The translations under genes and the position numbers were made by a program. A stretch of 64,000 nt of DNA from Acanthochlamys bracteata (Eukaryota > Streptophyta > Magnoliopsida > Pandanales > Velloziaceae), in contig CM034135.1 in assembly GCA_019914995.1 (NCBI GenBank), forward strand, positions 1,428,501 to 1,492,500, written 5' to 3'. The notes under the pieces are model-generated. The model had not been told where the DNA came from. It did no database searches and worked only from the letters and a program-made list of their open reading frames with translations. Positions 35,656 to 51,494 of the stretch are shown here, piece after piece; positions within the stretch are counted from its first letter, which is position 1; each line of letters opens with the position of its first letter.

Positions 35656-36554
35656 CTTCAAATGGATACAACTCATCTCTCAACCAAATTTTCAGAAAAT
35701 TCTATTGAAACTTGTTCTCTTATAATTATAATTAACGAACTCAATATTAAGAAGTCAAACTATTGAAGATATTCAAACAATGATCATACATTCAATTCAA
35801 CTATGGTATGTCAATCTCCATATATTTATATATTTTAAATTACTCATTATTTTAAATAAATATTTTACATTTAAAATAAATTTTATAATATATTATATAT
35901 ATTTTTTTTATTAAAATAGTTTTTATTTAAAAAAGTTTATTTATGTTTTTTCTAAATTGATCTTAAATTGATCTAATTTATATGTTTAGATTGCCACCGA
36001 TTATTATTGCCATCCTTCAAATTAAATACAAAGAGAAAAAAAGAAAACAATATAAAATTTCTCTTCTTTTTTGTTCAATTAAGAGCTTGTTTACACCAAA
36101 TTTACTTTTTAAAAATTATTTTTAATATATTTCTAAAAAACTAAGTTTACCATAAAATACACACAATCTAAACTGCGTCCAACACGCTTTCCCCTCTTTT
36201 TCACCAAATTACCCTTTCCTTAAAAAAAGATTATAATTTGCAAAAAAGGCCCTCCAATATGGTTTATATTTATTTACTAAAAGGGCTAATTTTGCCAAAA
36301 CTATTAATTAAATTAGATGCTCACGTTTGTAATAAAATAAGAAAAAAAAACAAAATAATGAACTTCCTTCACAGGGGGCGAAATTATTTATCATTACGAA
36401 TTTCTGAAACGACTGAAACGACAACTTCTGTCCGATGTTTGTCTAAAATATTGTTAAGTCAGTTCTTCAACAACCTCTCTCCTATATTTTCCTTCGTTCA
36501 CCTTCTGTATTTCTCTGCAATCTTTCTTCTCATTCTTCTTCTTCTTCATCTCTA

Positions 36555-39500
36555 ATGGATCCAAGCATACGAGACCTTCAGCTAACAACTCTGTCCACAG
36601 ACCGTGACTGCCTTGAAGAAGTTCGGCTCCTTGATGCCGCCTACGATATTGAATCCAACGGCGGAGATAAAGATGGCGGTGATAACTTGCGCCGGATCGA
36701 AGTTCGTGTTACGGGAATGACTTGTGCAGCTTGTTCTAGCTCAGTTGAATCTGCCGTGTCTTCTCTATCTGGTGTTTCAGAAGCTTCTGTTTCTCTGCTT
36801 CAGCATAAGGCCCGGGTCGCGTATGACCCCAATCTTCTGAAGGTTTGATTTACTTTATAGATTTAATTCGTTGGTGAATTTGGGGGATTTGTTAGTTTCG
36901 TTGCGTTAATATTCGGATTTTGGGTTCTGGGTATGGGCTGTTGGATTGATTTAGTGCTCTGGAGATGATAATGGGTATCTGTTTGGTTTGGTAGTTTATG
37001 TCGCTGGCTTTGTGTTTTTTGGTTGACTTGTTAAACTCAATAACGTTCAGCATGCAGGTTAGCTTGTGTTTGAAATATTACAGTTGCTCTGAAGTTGAGA
37101 ATTTCGTTGTAATATAACTTGGATTGGTGATTGATGCTATTGTGCATTCTGGCCGAATTATTAGTTCATTTGAGTTTATGAATGTTCATAGTTGATAACT
37201 ATATTTCATCTTAGGTTGGGAACTTTGCGGATCTCGGTTGGAGGTCTGGGATATGGATTTAGCTTTGTGAATTGTGCCATATCATTAGTTGCTCTCAAGT
37301 TGGGAATGTCCTTTCCAAGTTTTGTTCGACATTGTGGTTTATGGTTTTTAGGAGGTTTTGGCCTTATGCTGTTGGAATTCTAGATAAGTAGAGTGAAATT
37401 CATAGCTTTGAATAGTTGCGGCCAACATTTCAAGTGTTTTGTTCCTAAGGAGTGCTGCTTCTAATTTCACAACTACTGACTGTGTGACTGATTCTCACAT
37501 GTCCCTCACTACGTTTATTGGGGTTTGTTACTTTCTCCCTATATTGTTCTCTAAGGATAGCACTATATTTAAAGCGTGTAGAGGCCCCGGTTCTTAATGC
37601 AGTAATCTAGTGCTTTTTGGACTATATTGTTCTTCTCATTGATTCTCCCTCCTTTTTAAAAGTCTAAGTAAACAGGGCAAACCAAGTTTGGCCTTTGTAG
37701 AGTTTGATGGCTTTATCCATCTGTTTCCAGTTTTCTTGGAGTTGAGACTTTATGCGCATATAAACGTGGACTTAGCATTTTGTTTTGTTTCGTTTATATT
37801 GTTTCAATTTCAGTATAATATTGCTCCCAAAGTTTCATTTTCTGTTTAATGATCCAATTAAATGCATATTGTACTAAGTCAATATGTCGTACTATACGAA
37901 ATATGTCATACTAAATGCATATGAGAATTCTGCATATGTGTACTATTCCAGCTGGTGGTGTGGCATATGCTACAGGCACTCACTGTTGTTGATATGCTCC
38001 TCAGGAGGAAGATATAACAGGTGCAATTGAAGATGCAGGGTTTGAAGCTGAAGTTCTTCCAGATTCACATGTGAACCCTTCTAGATCACATAAGATTCTA
38101 TCAGCACAATTTAGAATAGGGGGTATGACATGTGCTGCTTGTGTCAACTCTGTCGAAGGCATCTTGAGAAAACTTCCTGGCGTTAAAAGAGCAGTTGTTG
38201 CCTTGGCAACTTCAACAGGGGAAGTTGATTATGATACATCAACAATTAGTAAAGATGAAATAGTCAATGCAATAGAAGATGCTGGCTTTGAAGCGGCGTT
38301 CATGCAAAGCAATGAGCAAGATAAAGTTTTGTTAGGTGTAGCTGGATTGTACAGTGAAGAGGATGTAAATGTTTTACAAGGCATACTTAGGAATATAAAG
38401 GGGGTGAAACAGTTTAATGTAAATAGCGTTCTCTCAGAATTTGAGATCGTCTTTGACACTGAAGCCACTGGTTTGAGAGTTATAGTCGATTCTGTAGAGA
38501 CAGGGAGCAATGGAAGACTCAAAGCAAGTGTACGGAACCCTTATGCACATGCTGCTTCAAATGATGCTAAAGAAACTTCAAAAATGCTCCGGCTGCTATT
38601 GTTCAGTCTGTTTTTAAGTGTAAGTCTGCAATAAAATACTGGAAAGAATGAGGTCGTCTTTTCTTGCTAATTCTTATTGACAATTGAGCTCTATTTTTTG
38701 TCAACAGGTCCCTGTGTTTCTTATACGTGGAGTATTTCCTCATTTGTCTTTTATGAATTCCTTGTTACAAAAGCATTTTGGACCCTTCATGATTAGTGAT
38801 TGGCTGAAGTGGGCGTCAGTGAGTATTATCCAATTTGGCGTTGGCAGGAGATTTTATAGAGCATCTTATAGAGCGTTGAGAAATGGGTCTACTAATATGG
38901 ATGTTTTGGTCACACTTGGAACTTCTGCGGCATACTTTTACTCTGTGTATGCACTTATACATGGTGCATTTACTGGATTTTGGTCACCAACTTATTTTGA
39001 GACTAGTGCAATGATAATTACATTCGTATTGTTTGGAAAATATTTGGAAGTAGTTGCAAAAGGGAAGACGTCAGATGCTATTAAGAAGCTTGTTGAACTT
39101 GCACCTGCAGCCGCTCTATTAATGGTAAAGGAAACAGGTAAAATTCTCTAATTCTTTCTTTATGCTTTTATGCCCGTTAGTTAGTTCCGCACTCAATGAA
39201 TTCTTATTACTTTAGGTGGCCTCCACCAACTCCCAAGCTCATTAAGTAGGAATTCCTTTTATTTTCAGATGGAAGATATGTTAAGGAGAGAGAAATAGAT
39301 GCCCTTTTAATACAGCCAGGGGATATCTTAAAGGTTCTGCCTGGTTCAAAAGTGCCATCAGATGGTGTTGTTGTTTGGGGTACTAGCTACGTTGATGAAA
39401 GTATGGTGACTGGTGAATCCGCTCCTGATCTGAAGGAAGTGTCTTCTCTGGTTATTGGAGGTACAATGAATTTGCATGGCATCCTTCACGTACAAGCTAC

Positions 39501-41584
39501 AAAAGTTGGCTCCAACACTGTTTTAAGCCAAATAATTTCACTTGTTGAGACCGCTCAAATGTCTAAAGCTCCTATTCAGAAATTTGCTGACGTTGTAAGC
39601 ATCTAACTCCATTTATCATTTCCTCCTAAAAAATACCATGTAACTAGTCTATATGTGTTTAATTGATCCTCAATGGCTGATTTAACCCTAGCTTTCAATG
39701 ATATATGAGCTGCTATCTTAACTTTATTGCACTGTGCAGGTGGCAGGCATATTTGTTCCCATCGTGGTGATCATGTCGCTTTTGACTTTCTTTGGATGGT
39801 AAGTAGCCCACTATGCTCAAGATCCTAAACATGACATCAGGAATTGCAACTTACTTTATGTTGTCTTCTATATAGGTTCATTTGTGGTGCTTTAGGAGCA
39901 TATCCAGAAATATGGCTCTCAGACAGTGGCAGTTGTTTTGTCTTTGCGCTTATGTTCTCCATAGCGGTTGTTGTGATCGCTTGCCCTTGTGCTCTCGGCC
40001 TTGCCACACCAACTGCTGTCATGGTTGCAACTGGAGTTGGTGCTAAACACGGCATACTCATTAAAGGTGGAGATGCTCTGGAAAGGGCTCAGAGTATTCG
40101 CTACGTGGTATTTGACAAAACAGGAACTCTTACACAAGGCAAAGCAATTGTAACGATTGTTAAAGTCTTCTCAGGAATGGAACTTGGTGACTTTCTTACT
40201 CTTGTAGCTTCTGCAGAGGTAAGCTACCACCTTTCATAAGCATTTGTCATTTTGAAAAAAACAAAAAAGCCATTGGTTTTAACACTAGCCATCTTTGGAT
40301 ATAGTGCAGGCTAGCAGTGAGCATCCTCTGGCAAGAGCTATTGTTGACTATGGTTACCACTACCACTTCTTTGGGAAAATTACTTCAGCGAAAGAATATG
40401 GGAAGCAAAGGAAAGAAGATATGCTTTCTGAATGGCTTTTTGATGCTCTAGACTTCTCCGTTCTTCCCGGTAGAGGTGTCCAATGCTTCATTAATGGGAA
40501 AAAAGTTCTGGTATATCTTAATAATACGTTTATTGCTTTATGCTTTACGCACCCACATATATAAGTATGGTCACTGATGAATAATATCTTAACAGGTGGG
40601 CAACAGAAGCCTGTTGACTGAAAATGGGATTTGTATTCCCTCAGAAGCTGAAAGTTTTATAGTTGAATTGGAATTAAATGCTAAGACTGGCATATTGGTC
40701 GCTTATGATGGCCTTTTTACTGGAGTATTGGGTATTATGGACCCTTTGAAAAGAGAAGCAGCAGTTGTCATAGAAGGCTTGAAAAAGATGGGGGTGCAAC
40801 CTGTGATGGTAACGGGGGATAATTGGAGAACAGCACGAGCTGTTGCTAAAGAGGTATGCTCATTGCATTTGACCTTGTTTGGAGGTTGGTTTTTTACAAA
40901 TGTTAGAGAACCTCCGTTTTCTTTTGTGTTGGAGATGAGTTGTAGCATATAAATGCTTCATAGTGAATGATATCCCTGAGCATGATTGTTGGCGGTTTAT
41001 ATTTTAAACTTTGAGTTTGAAGCATTTGCTCTCATTGATCTATGGCTTGCCATTGTAGTCACGAAATTGAATATTGACAAGACTGAGCAATAACCTTTCA
41101 TCTGCAGGTGGGTATTGAAGATGTGAGGGCAGAGGTGATGCCAGCAGGAAAAGCTGAGATCGTCCGCTCCCTCCAAAAGGACGGAAGTATTGTTGCCATG
41201 GTTGGGGACGGTATCAATGACTCCCCTGCTCTTGCAGCTGCCAATGTTGGGATGGCGATTGGCGCAGGGACAGACATTGCTATCGAGGCAGCTGACTATG
41301 TGCTAATGCGTAACAGCCTTGAGGATGTCATCACAGCCATTGACCTGTCTAGAAAAACATTTTCCCGCATACGTTGGAACTACTTCTTTGCTATGGCATA
41401 CAATCTCTTTGCCATTCCCATTGCAGCTGGCGTCCTCTTCCCTTCCACAGGTCTCAGGATGCCTCCATGGTTAGCTGGTGCATGTATGGCTTTCTCATCA
41501 GTCAGCGTCGTCGCTTCATCTTTACTTTTGAGACGGTACAGGAAGCCAAGACTCACGACTATACTGGAAATAACTGTAGAGTAA
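36555..41584 (+). CDS. RAN1: Copper-transporting P1B-type ATPase, RAN1/HMA7-like
   Basis: Nine exons: 36555-36842, 38005-38619, 38708-39137, 39269-39594, 39740-39798, 39876-40218, 40310-40510, 40596-40853 and 41108-41584, giving 998 residues. It pumps Cu(I) into the secretory pathway; in Arabidopsis, RAN1 supplies copper to ethylene receptors. Two metal-binding domains carry GMTCAAC (54-60 and 136-142). A third, starting near [13 protein letters not shown], lacks the CxxC. The ATPase core shows TGESAP, the transmembrane CPC motif (ACPCALGL), DKTGTLT with the phosphorylated Asp, the SEHPLA motif, [10 protein letters not shown] and [11 protein letters not shown]. The opening [11 protein letters not shown] matches the RAN1 subgroup start better than HMA5. 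TGESAPD replaces the more usual TGESxPV. All splice sites are GT-AG and the frame is intact. Confidence 0.93.
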
Positions 41585-42368
41585 CCATTGATTGATTGAT
41601 TAATCTTTTCTCCCAACTCCTCTTCTTCGTAAATTTACGTTAAAGCAAATGAAAATCGAGCGCTTTTTTTGTTCACCTTTACAAGTATAATACCTGTTCA
41701 TGCTACTTCTTTCCAATTTCTGCAAAACTAATGCCGATAAGAGAGAAGCTTTTATTGTCGAACACAGATCAAACCTTATAATATACAGCAAATACATGGC
41801 TTGTTACTGTGAATTGCTACATGGCTTGTTATTGTGAATTGCATTGTTCTAAAAAATCTCTCTTCAGAAAACTACCATCTGAAAAAACTCGGCTTAACAA
41901 ACAACTTTGCTAGCGACTTTTATAAGAAACGAAATAGGTACCGTGATACTTTCACAAACTACTTCAATACCTTTGATAGCCCATTACAAAACAGATGAAT
42001 TTAGGTATGTCCAGATAAGTTACCGAAAAAGTATTTTCTACATTGACTTGGATCAAAATGCTACACCAGAAACTTCTTTGACGACGCAATTGTACCATAT
42101 CATTAACACTGTTTTACACCAAAATAAGTGGAGCAGAAACACAAAATGAAAACTTACCAAGTTGAAGCATGCCCTCCCAAAGAAAGATGGAGTACATCTC
42201 AAGTATTAATGTTTATCTGATTACCATCATATCTCATGTTTTACAATTATTCATAACATTGATAGCAGATTAAATGCTGGGACATCAAAATTGCAGCTTC
42301 CAATATCCTACTCTAATTCCTGAGGATCCTCCAAAACATCCTACATTATTGTAGGCTCACGCACTGAA
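41585..42368. other. Intergenic space between convergent RAN1-like and GAPCp genes
   Basis: The two genes converge here, so this about 780-bp stretch should hold both 3' untranslated regions. A direct repeat of about 27 bp containing CATGGCTTGTTA lies near 41795-41845. No gene is seen. Confidence 0.6.
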
Positions 42369-44798
<2,430 letters not shown>

Positions 44799-45877
44799 TT
44801 ATATTACAACTACTCATCTGACAAGCTCTAAATCTCTAAAAGACCAAATGTTCACATGGTTTAAACAACTAAATGGAAAGGGCGTTGTAACATATTTTAG
44901 ATAACCCATTTAGTTGAAAGTGCAAAAAAAGCTTCTATAATCAGAATACCCAAGAGAAAGTTAGGTAAGTTGGTTTACACAGAAATAACTATTACTGATT
45001 ACTTATTTCTCATGCTCCATTTATTTAAGAAAAATCAAGTTCAGCAAGAAAACAGTTATAATGCATATCTAGAGAAAGAAGGCACTTCATCTTTTGTTGA
45101 ACTCCTAGCAGAGATGAAGAGCGTGATATCAAGCTAAAGTCAAAGAGCAGAAAGAAAGAAATTTGATGCCAAATTAGTCATTCATACAGAAGTCCACTTG
45201 AACCAATACGAAACACATGAAACTCTGAATATTTTCATCCCTGAACCACAAACAGAGAGAACTAGCATAAACCTGATATTCTAGACATGAAGGTCTTACA
45301 AGTAAATGAAAGGAGTGTCTGTGTTGCTGACCTCAAGTAGATGAAAATTTAAGCATCTTATCATAAATTAAACCCCAAATACATGCAAAATTAAGTAAGA
45401 AAACTAAAAAAATAACTTTGCATTTCACTGACCAGCAATATCCAGATAACAATCCAATGATGATTAATAATTCACCGTTCTGAAACAGAATTGAGAAGAA
45501 TGAAGCTGAGCATTCGAGCATGGAATCCGAATACATAAAGAAACCATTGTCAACTCGCAAAAACAGACGCATACATCATAAAGACCATACTTTTAAATCG
45601 AAATCTAGTAACAAACCAGAAGAAGATTCAAAATCAAACTCAAAAACTCTAACCATCTAGGGAGGCTCATAACAATAAACATAAATCTTGGAGAAGGTCA
45701 CCACTTTCAACTCAAGTATAACCTAAACAAAGCAATCTTTCCCTTACTAGGAAAATGCAATTTTTCCAAATCAAGAAACCCAAAAAAAATTCGAACTTCT
45801 TTCAAACAAAACACTCAAATCAAATAACACAATTTAGTCCAGAACCAAGAATTGAGCTAAGCTAAGAGCGAAAACCT

Positions 45878-46010
45878 TCGATTGTTCACCAACAGCTCCA
45901 GCCGAGGCAGCTTGGAAACACGGTAAACGAAAACGCTCGTTAGCCCTTTCAGGTGGAACCGAATTAGTTGGGGCCGACCAAGTGATGACGTGAACAATTC
46001 ACAAAATAAG
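45878..46010 (-). other. Probable 5' untranslated exon of the GAPCp gene
   Basis: The minus strand is GC-richer here than the surrounding intron. It has no ATG in the stretch and ends AATCGAAG before GTTTTC, a possible donor. It lies between the GAPCp exons and the shared promoter. Assignment rests on position and composition only. Confidence 0.35.
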
Positions 46011-46421
46011 GAAACTGGCGGTCAAGTGTAGGTGAGATCTCGCGCGCTGCTCGTCTATGACCGCGATCTTAGCCGTCCATAAAACTCAAATGTAATAGAT
46101 CCGCGGTGGAGAATGAAGGGATAGAATAAAGTATGTTGTACCTCTTGGACTAGAACAGGCTGATACCGACGTCTGACTTAAATCCAACGTGACTCACGTG
46201 AGTAGTCAGGCGTTGGGTTGGTGAGAATTCGAGAACAGGCTTCTGCTATAGCCCCGGCACACGTTTACTACTGTGAGCCATCTAGTGCAATTTCTAGCTC
46301 GTTACGAATAAGGCCCAATGATAATGGTGCTATTGGAGGCCCAGTAATATGGCTCGTTGAAAGTCCTTGCTTTTGAATGAAAAAACGAGATTTTCTCTCG
46401 CTTGGTTACTGACGCTCTAAA
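46011..46421. promoter_or_regulatory. Shared bidirectional promoter region of GAPCp and PurH
   Basis: The stretch lies between two divergent housekeeping genes. It contains a perfect 12-bp palindrome ACTCACGTGAGT (46192-46203) with a G-box core CACGTG. It also has two GGCCCA site II-type words (AAGGCCCAATG near 46311 and GAGGCCCAGT near 46337), which are common in promoters of growth-related plant genes. No clear TATA box was seen for PurH. Confidence 0.5.
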
Positions 46422-49400
46422 ATGTCTCTGCTGCTTCCTGCTTCACCCGCCGCCACCGCTGCCGCTCACCGCAGGCTTTTTTTTCACCGGCGGTTCTGGG
46501 ACCAGGCTCTTTTGGTAACTTCATACTTTATCCATTGTCTTTCTTTAAAATTCAAGCGTGATTGAAGCACCGCTGATAGAGTTTAGCCTTGCGGCTCCTT
46601 GATTTTCAGGAATTTAGAGTCGTTTCTCTTGCTTCGCAGTTGAGAGTAACAGCAACTGCTGGTGTTTGTTTTAGAGCAATGGCAGCCACTGAGACCCAGA
46701 ACGCGACCACTTCTCTCTCTACGGGTACTTCTTTTCTTGAAAATATCATTTTTTATTGGTAAATTATGGTGGTTGATACGAGATAACTGTAAACATTATT
46801 CATTGCCATGGTAATTTGGTTTTGGAAGTAAACGATCATGTTTTTAACAACTATCCCGTGTTGGCTATTGTAATTTTTGGACATGGAGGACGCCAGCCAA
46901 CTGAAAATGTATGATTTCTTTGGATGAGGGTTTGTCTTCAGAGTGAATAGCTCCTTTTATTGTGCATGCTTCTTTCTGGCGCACTTAGTTTATGTTAAGG
47001 ACTTAAGGTAGTATAATAGTAGTAGTTGTTGTTGCAATCAAAGGCCGCCAACATATGATCTTTTTAGTATACAGACTTGCTTTTGTTAAAAAACATGTCT
47101 AATGTGGGTGTTGTATGTTCTGCAAGAGATGATGGTATGTTGCTTAGCTAGTATAGATGGTACACATATTCGGCAAAGTTACTGCAAACTTTTAATTTAT
47201 TGTGTGAATTTGTTTCTTTGAAATGTGCTTATATTGAGAGTTGTGTTGCCTCAAAAGAGCTGTGCTTTTATGAGAATTTGGTTTAGTAATGACAAGTTTA
47301 TTCTATATTTATCTTTACCAAGTGCTGTGTGAAGGATCCAGGCGAGCGCTGATTTCTTTGTCAAACAAGGAAGACCTAGCATTTCTTGGGAAAGGACTTC
47401 AAGATTTAGGGTATGTTTTCTGCAGATTCTATGTGATATTTGGTTGTGAATATATCAGTTTCTTATTAGATAGGTCTTTCGTAGGTATGCCATAGTTTCA
47501 ACTGGTGGAACTGCATCTTCTTTACAAGATAGTGGCCTATCTGTAACTCGAGTTGAAGAAATTACAAACTTCCCAGAAATGGTAATATCCAAAGTCTTTC
47601 AGATTTTTTGTTTGTCTGTTCGATATGTATTTGAAAGGATTCACAATCTATTAAGTCTTACTGCATGAACTTAGTTTCCTTCTGTTCATGGTTTCGTAAG
47701 CTTAAGTTGTTTGTATGCTACATTCAGTGTTAAGTTGTCTACATACCTGCTTATAGGCTACTGTCATGGTTGTCCCCCTTATTTGAGTGTTGAGTACATG
47801 CTTGCTTACTTTTTTCTTTTTTCGGAAGAGTAATTCAACCTTTTTCCTTCGTATGTTTTACGAGATGTAGGTTTCCTTATACTTAGCATCTTAGTTTTGT
47901 ATTAAGAAATCAATTTCTTTGGAAAGGCAATTGTTCCTTGATTTTATCGAGCATAAACAGTTTTTTTTTGGGTAATTTCTTTCACAGCTCGATGGACGGG
48001 TGAAAACTTTGCATCCTAGTATACATGGTGGTATTCTTGCTCAAAGAGATAAGAATCATCATATGGAATCATTGAACACACATGGAATTGGTGAGTTCAA
48101 TCAAATTGCATGTTTTGAGAGTTTATAGTTCAGCTAACTTGTAGTTTCTGTGACCAGTCTAACTCTGCTACATTATTAACATCTGGTATGTAGGAACCTT
48201 TGATGTTGTTGTAGTGAACTTGTACCCATTTTACGAGAAAGTTTCTTCCGGTATTACGTTTGAGGGTGGGATTGAAAATATAGACATTGGTGGTCCTACC
48301 TTGATTCGAGCTGCGGCAAAGGTTGTCTATTGTGGTTCATTTAAGAATGGTGTTTTCACTTATCCGTAATCAGTCTAAAACTAATAATTCTACAGAACCA
48401 CAAGGACGTTTTAGTTGTTGTTGACCATAAAGACTATCCTGCTCTATTAGAGTATCTGAAAGGGAACCAGGAAAATCAGCAGTTTCGCATACAGCTTGCT
48501 TGGAAGGCTTTTCAGCATGTTGCTTCTTATGATTCAGCTGTTTCTGAGTGGTTATGGAAACAAACAGAAGGTATAATATCATTTGTCCTTTAGTGAATGC
48601 TTGCTGTCTTAAGAAAATTGTATCTAACTTAACTTGCTTTGGTCCAGGAGAAAACTTTCCTCCAAGCTTTACCATTTCATTGTCAGAGAAAACAGCACTG
48701 CGCTATGGTGAGAATCCCCACCAGAAGGCTGCATTCTATGTCGACAAGAGTCTTTCTTTGGCAAATGCTGGTGGTATTGCGACTGCCATACAGCATCATG
48801 GAAAGGTAGTTGACATGAAGCCTGGTTTTACCTCTCATACAATCAGGGTAAAAGTTGTGGTAGCCTTTGTTGATATTCTGTTGAACCATTTTGTCCTCCT
48901 TGAAATTAGAAATTTTGTTTCATGAATGTGCTTTGGACAAAGTATTGTTCTTATCATCGAAACCTCTTTGAGATTATTAAATTCTTCATTTGTTGAAATG
49001 GAACGTTTTAGTTACATTGTCAAGCTTAATATAGTCATCTGTAATTGTCTTGGCCGAGGTCTAGCTTTCAAATGGTATCCTGGGATTTCTAATCAAGCTT
49101 GTGAATGAGATGCCATTTTCTTTGAATGTTCTCTATTCACTAGTTTGCAACTAAAAACCATATGCGATGAACATTCAGGTTTATTGTGTATTGTATCGAT
49201 AAGTTTCTTTTCCAAGATTGAAAAAACAAAAGGATTTGTGAGTCTGTGACTCACTTTCTTCCTTGATCAGTTGGGTAGTGCTGACATATGATGAGTATTT
49301 TAAACTGTTTACAGTTTGTTAGCATTATTTATCTTGGAGAAATGTCTCTTGTTTTGATTACAGGAGATGTCCTATAATAACTACCTAGATGCTGATGCTG

Positions 49401-50581
49401 CTTGGAATTGCGTGTCGGAGTTCAAAAGCCCTACATGTGTTATTGTGAAACACACCAATCCTTGCGGAGTGGCTTCGCGTGATGATATTCTTGAAGCATA
49501 TAGACTATCTGTTAGAGCAGACCCAGTCAGTGCGTTTGGTGGAATAGTTGCTTTTAACACAGTTATTGATGAAGTAAGATTCTAGTGTTGCTTTTTTCTC
49601 TTTATCTTTTACACTGGTATCTTTCAGTTTAAATGTTTTCTTCGTTAAAAACATTAGGATCTTGCAAAGGAAATTCGAGAATTCAGGAGTCCATCAGATG
49701 GTAAATCAAGGATGTTTTATGAAATAATTGTTGCACCTAAATACACAGAAAAAGGTCTTGAGACTCTCCGAGGCAAGTCAAAGGATTTGAGGATTCTGGA
49801 GGCTAAAAAGAGTGAGAAAGGAGTGCTTTCTCTCAGACAGGTTGGTGGTGGTTGGTTGGCTCAAGAATCAGATGATCTAGTACCAGAGGACATCGATTTC
49901 AAATGTGTGTCTGATAAAGTTCCACAAGAAGATCAACTCCGTGATGCCAAGTTCGCATGGTCATGTGTTAAGCATGTCAAGAGTAATGCCATTGTGATAG
50001 CAAAGGTTAGTATTTGCCATTTACTAGATCTATAGTTTACCCTTACACGGAGTTATGAGACTTTAAAGAGTAGTGTTGAAATATGTGCACAATCTTGGCA
50101 GAATAATTGCATGTTGGGTATGGGAAGTGGGCAACCCAACAGGTTGGAGAGCCTCAAAATTGCTTTTAAGAAAGCTGGAGAAGAAGCAAAAGGAGCTGCT
50201 TTAGCCAGTGATGCTTTTTTCCCATTTGGTATGTAGCCTTTTGTTTTTGCTCACAAAATCACAGCCGTATCTCCCTTTTTTTTTTTTAAAATGTTTTGGT
50301 CACACTGAATCTGCATTCAGCCATATAAAATAACCATTTTCTCCAAAATTTTCATACGTCCATATTCTTTGTCGACAAAGTTGTTTTGTGATCGTCTTCT
50401 TGACCTTTAACTCATGTTACCTCTTGCAGCTTGGGATGATGCTGTTGAAGAGGCATGCCAAAAGGGTATTGGTATCATTGCAGAACCTGGTGGTAGCAAG
50501 AGAGACCAAGATGCTATAGACTGTTGCAACAAATACGGGGTGTCTCTTGCCTTCACCAATGTAAGACATTTCCGGCACTGA
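46422..50581 (+). CDS. PURH: Bifunctional purine biosynthesis protein PurH (AICAR transformylase / IMP cyclohydrolase), plastid-targeted
   Basis: Twelve exons: 46422-46514, 46610-46724, 47335-47410, 47485-47581, 47988-48090, 48194-48321, 48396-48570, 48648-48805, 49364-49573, 49658-50005, 50102-50228 and 50430-50581, giving 593 residues. It performs the last two steps of IMP synthesis. The first about 70 residues ([20 protein letters not shown] onward) are Ala/Ser/Arg-rich like a plastid transit peptide. The IMP cyclohydrolase part follows ([33 protein letters not shown]). The transformylase part has [29 protein letters not shown] and SNAIVIAKN. The C-terminus VRHFRH is as in bacterial PurH. 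All exons keep frame. Its promoter is shared with GAPCp. Confidence 0.95.
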
Positions 50582-51494
50582 TCAAGTCAATATAGAAAAT
50601 GCTGTGTCCATGAAAGCCCGAGAAACATGAACACTGTGGAGACACAAAAGTCTTGAGATCGTCTTCCACACCTCTATCGCCTTTTCTGCTGCAAACTCCG
50701 GTACCAGTCCGAATGCCTTGTAACGTGCAATGTGAGAGAGCAGAAGATGCTTCTTCCGGGTGTCGGCGGCATCTGAAGTCATGTTTTTAGTGATTTCAAT
50801 TATATTAGGAAAGTTTGTAAATGCAAACCAGATAATTGATCGCGACAGATCGCTTGCAGTTGTTTATTTATGGTTGATGGAAATTTTGCTTACAGATGTT
50901 TATTTGTTTACAGAAATTCTTTTGTTTGCTGAATTATTGGTGAAAAAACCATCCAAATTTGGAAACTTTAGGAGATATAATTGATTTTCTGAACTGTAAG
51001 GGACTGCACGGACATTTACGTCTATTGTCTGATCACTTCAAACTCACGCCATTATAGCTAACAGCACAGCACCACCAACCTAACAAACAATGAAATTGTT
51101 TCTCCAAGCAATGATTAGATTCCACGTGTTATATATGATTTCCCACCATTGCGGCTCTATAAATTGGATTTTGCCTGGAACCAATTGATTGGTTTCAGAC
51201 AAAGAGGTGAAGAGGAAAAGAGGGACGGAAGAGAGAGGAAGAGAGAGAGAGACAGGTTGGTGCTACTCTGGATCTCTTCCTCTCTCTCACTCTTTCATTC
51301 ATTCAATCATATCATCCATCATCCATTGCTGTGTTTTTCTCTTGGTCTTGGTATCCTATCCAATCTCAGTCCATTCTTTTGTTTTCTTTCCAAGAATTTG
51401 ATACAAGCTTTTAGTTTTGCTTCAATTCTTACATGCATGCATGCATGTTTTTCTTTTGGTTTTTGTTTGACAGAATTGTTCTAGGTAGTTTGAG
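50582..51494. other. Intergenic region between PurH and the transglycosylase-like gene
   Basis: The first part is probably the PurH 3' untranslated region. It contains a 66-codon antisense frame that I do not regard as a gene. Near the other end are a G-box CACGTG at 51123-51128, a TATAAAT at 51158-51164 and a GA-rich leader (51205-51260) of the next gene. Confidence 0.6.
51123..51164 (+). promoter_or_regulatory. G-box and TATA box before the transglycosylase-like gene
   Basis: CACGTG at 51123-51128 lies about 30 bp before TATAAAT at 51158-51164. The ATG at 51495 is about 330 bp downstream, after a GA-rich and CT-rich leader. Confidence 0.5.

Larger units (their letters stand above)
28567..36554. 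other. Large repeat-rich intergenic region
   Basis: No complete gene is supported in these 8 kb. It holds a T-run near 29115, at least six copies of the AT-rich MITE-like family between 29.8 and 34.1 kb, a small unattached open frame (31362-31466), a copy of the thioredoxin-o-like first exon (32045-32154) with flanking duplicated DNA to about 34.5 kb, and a hAT-type MITE (35104-35655). The last 200 bp before 36555 is probably the promoter and leader of the copper ATPase gene. Confidence 0.65.

Noticed and set aside
45548..45572. Candidate GAPCp start exon MRLFLRVDN with GT donor in the right phase
   Set aside because: It lacks the expected VGIN-type strand and a transit peptide; the fit could be chance.
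50582..50782. Antisense frame of 66 codons just after the PurH stop
   Set aside because: It looks mildly protein-like (RYKAFGLVPEFAAEKA) but has no recognisable family and lies in the probable PurH 3' untranslated region.
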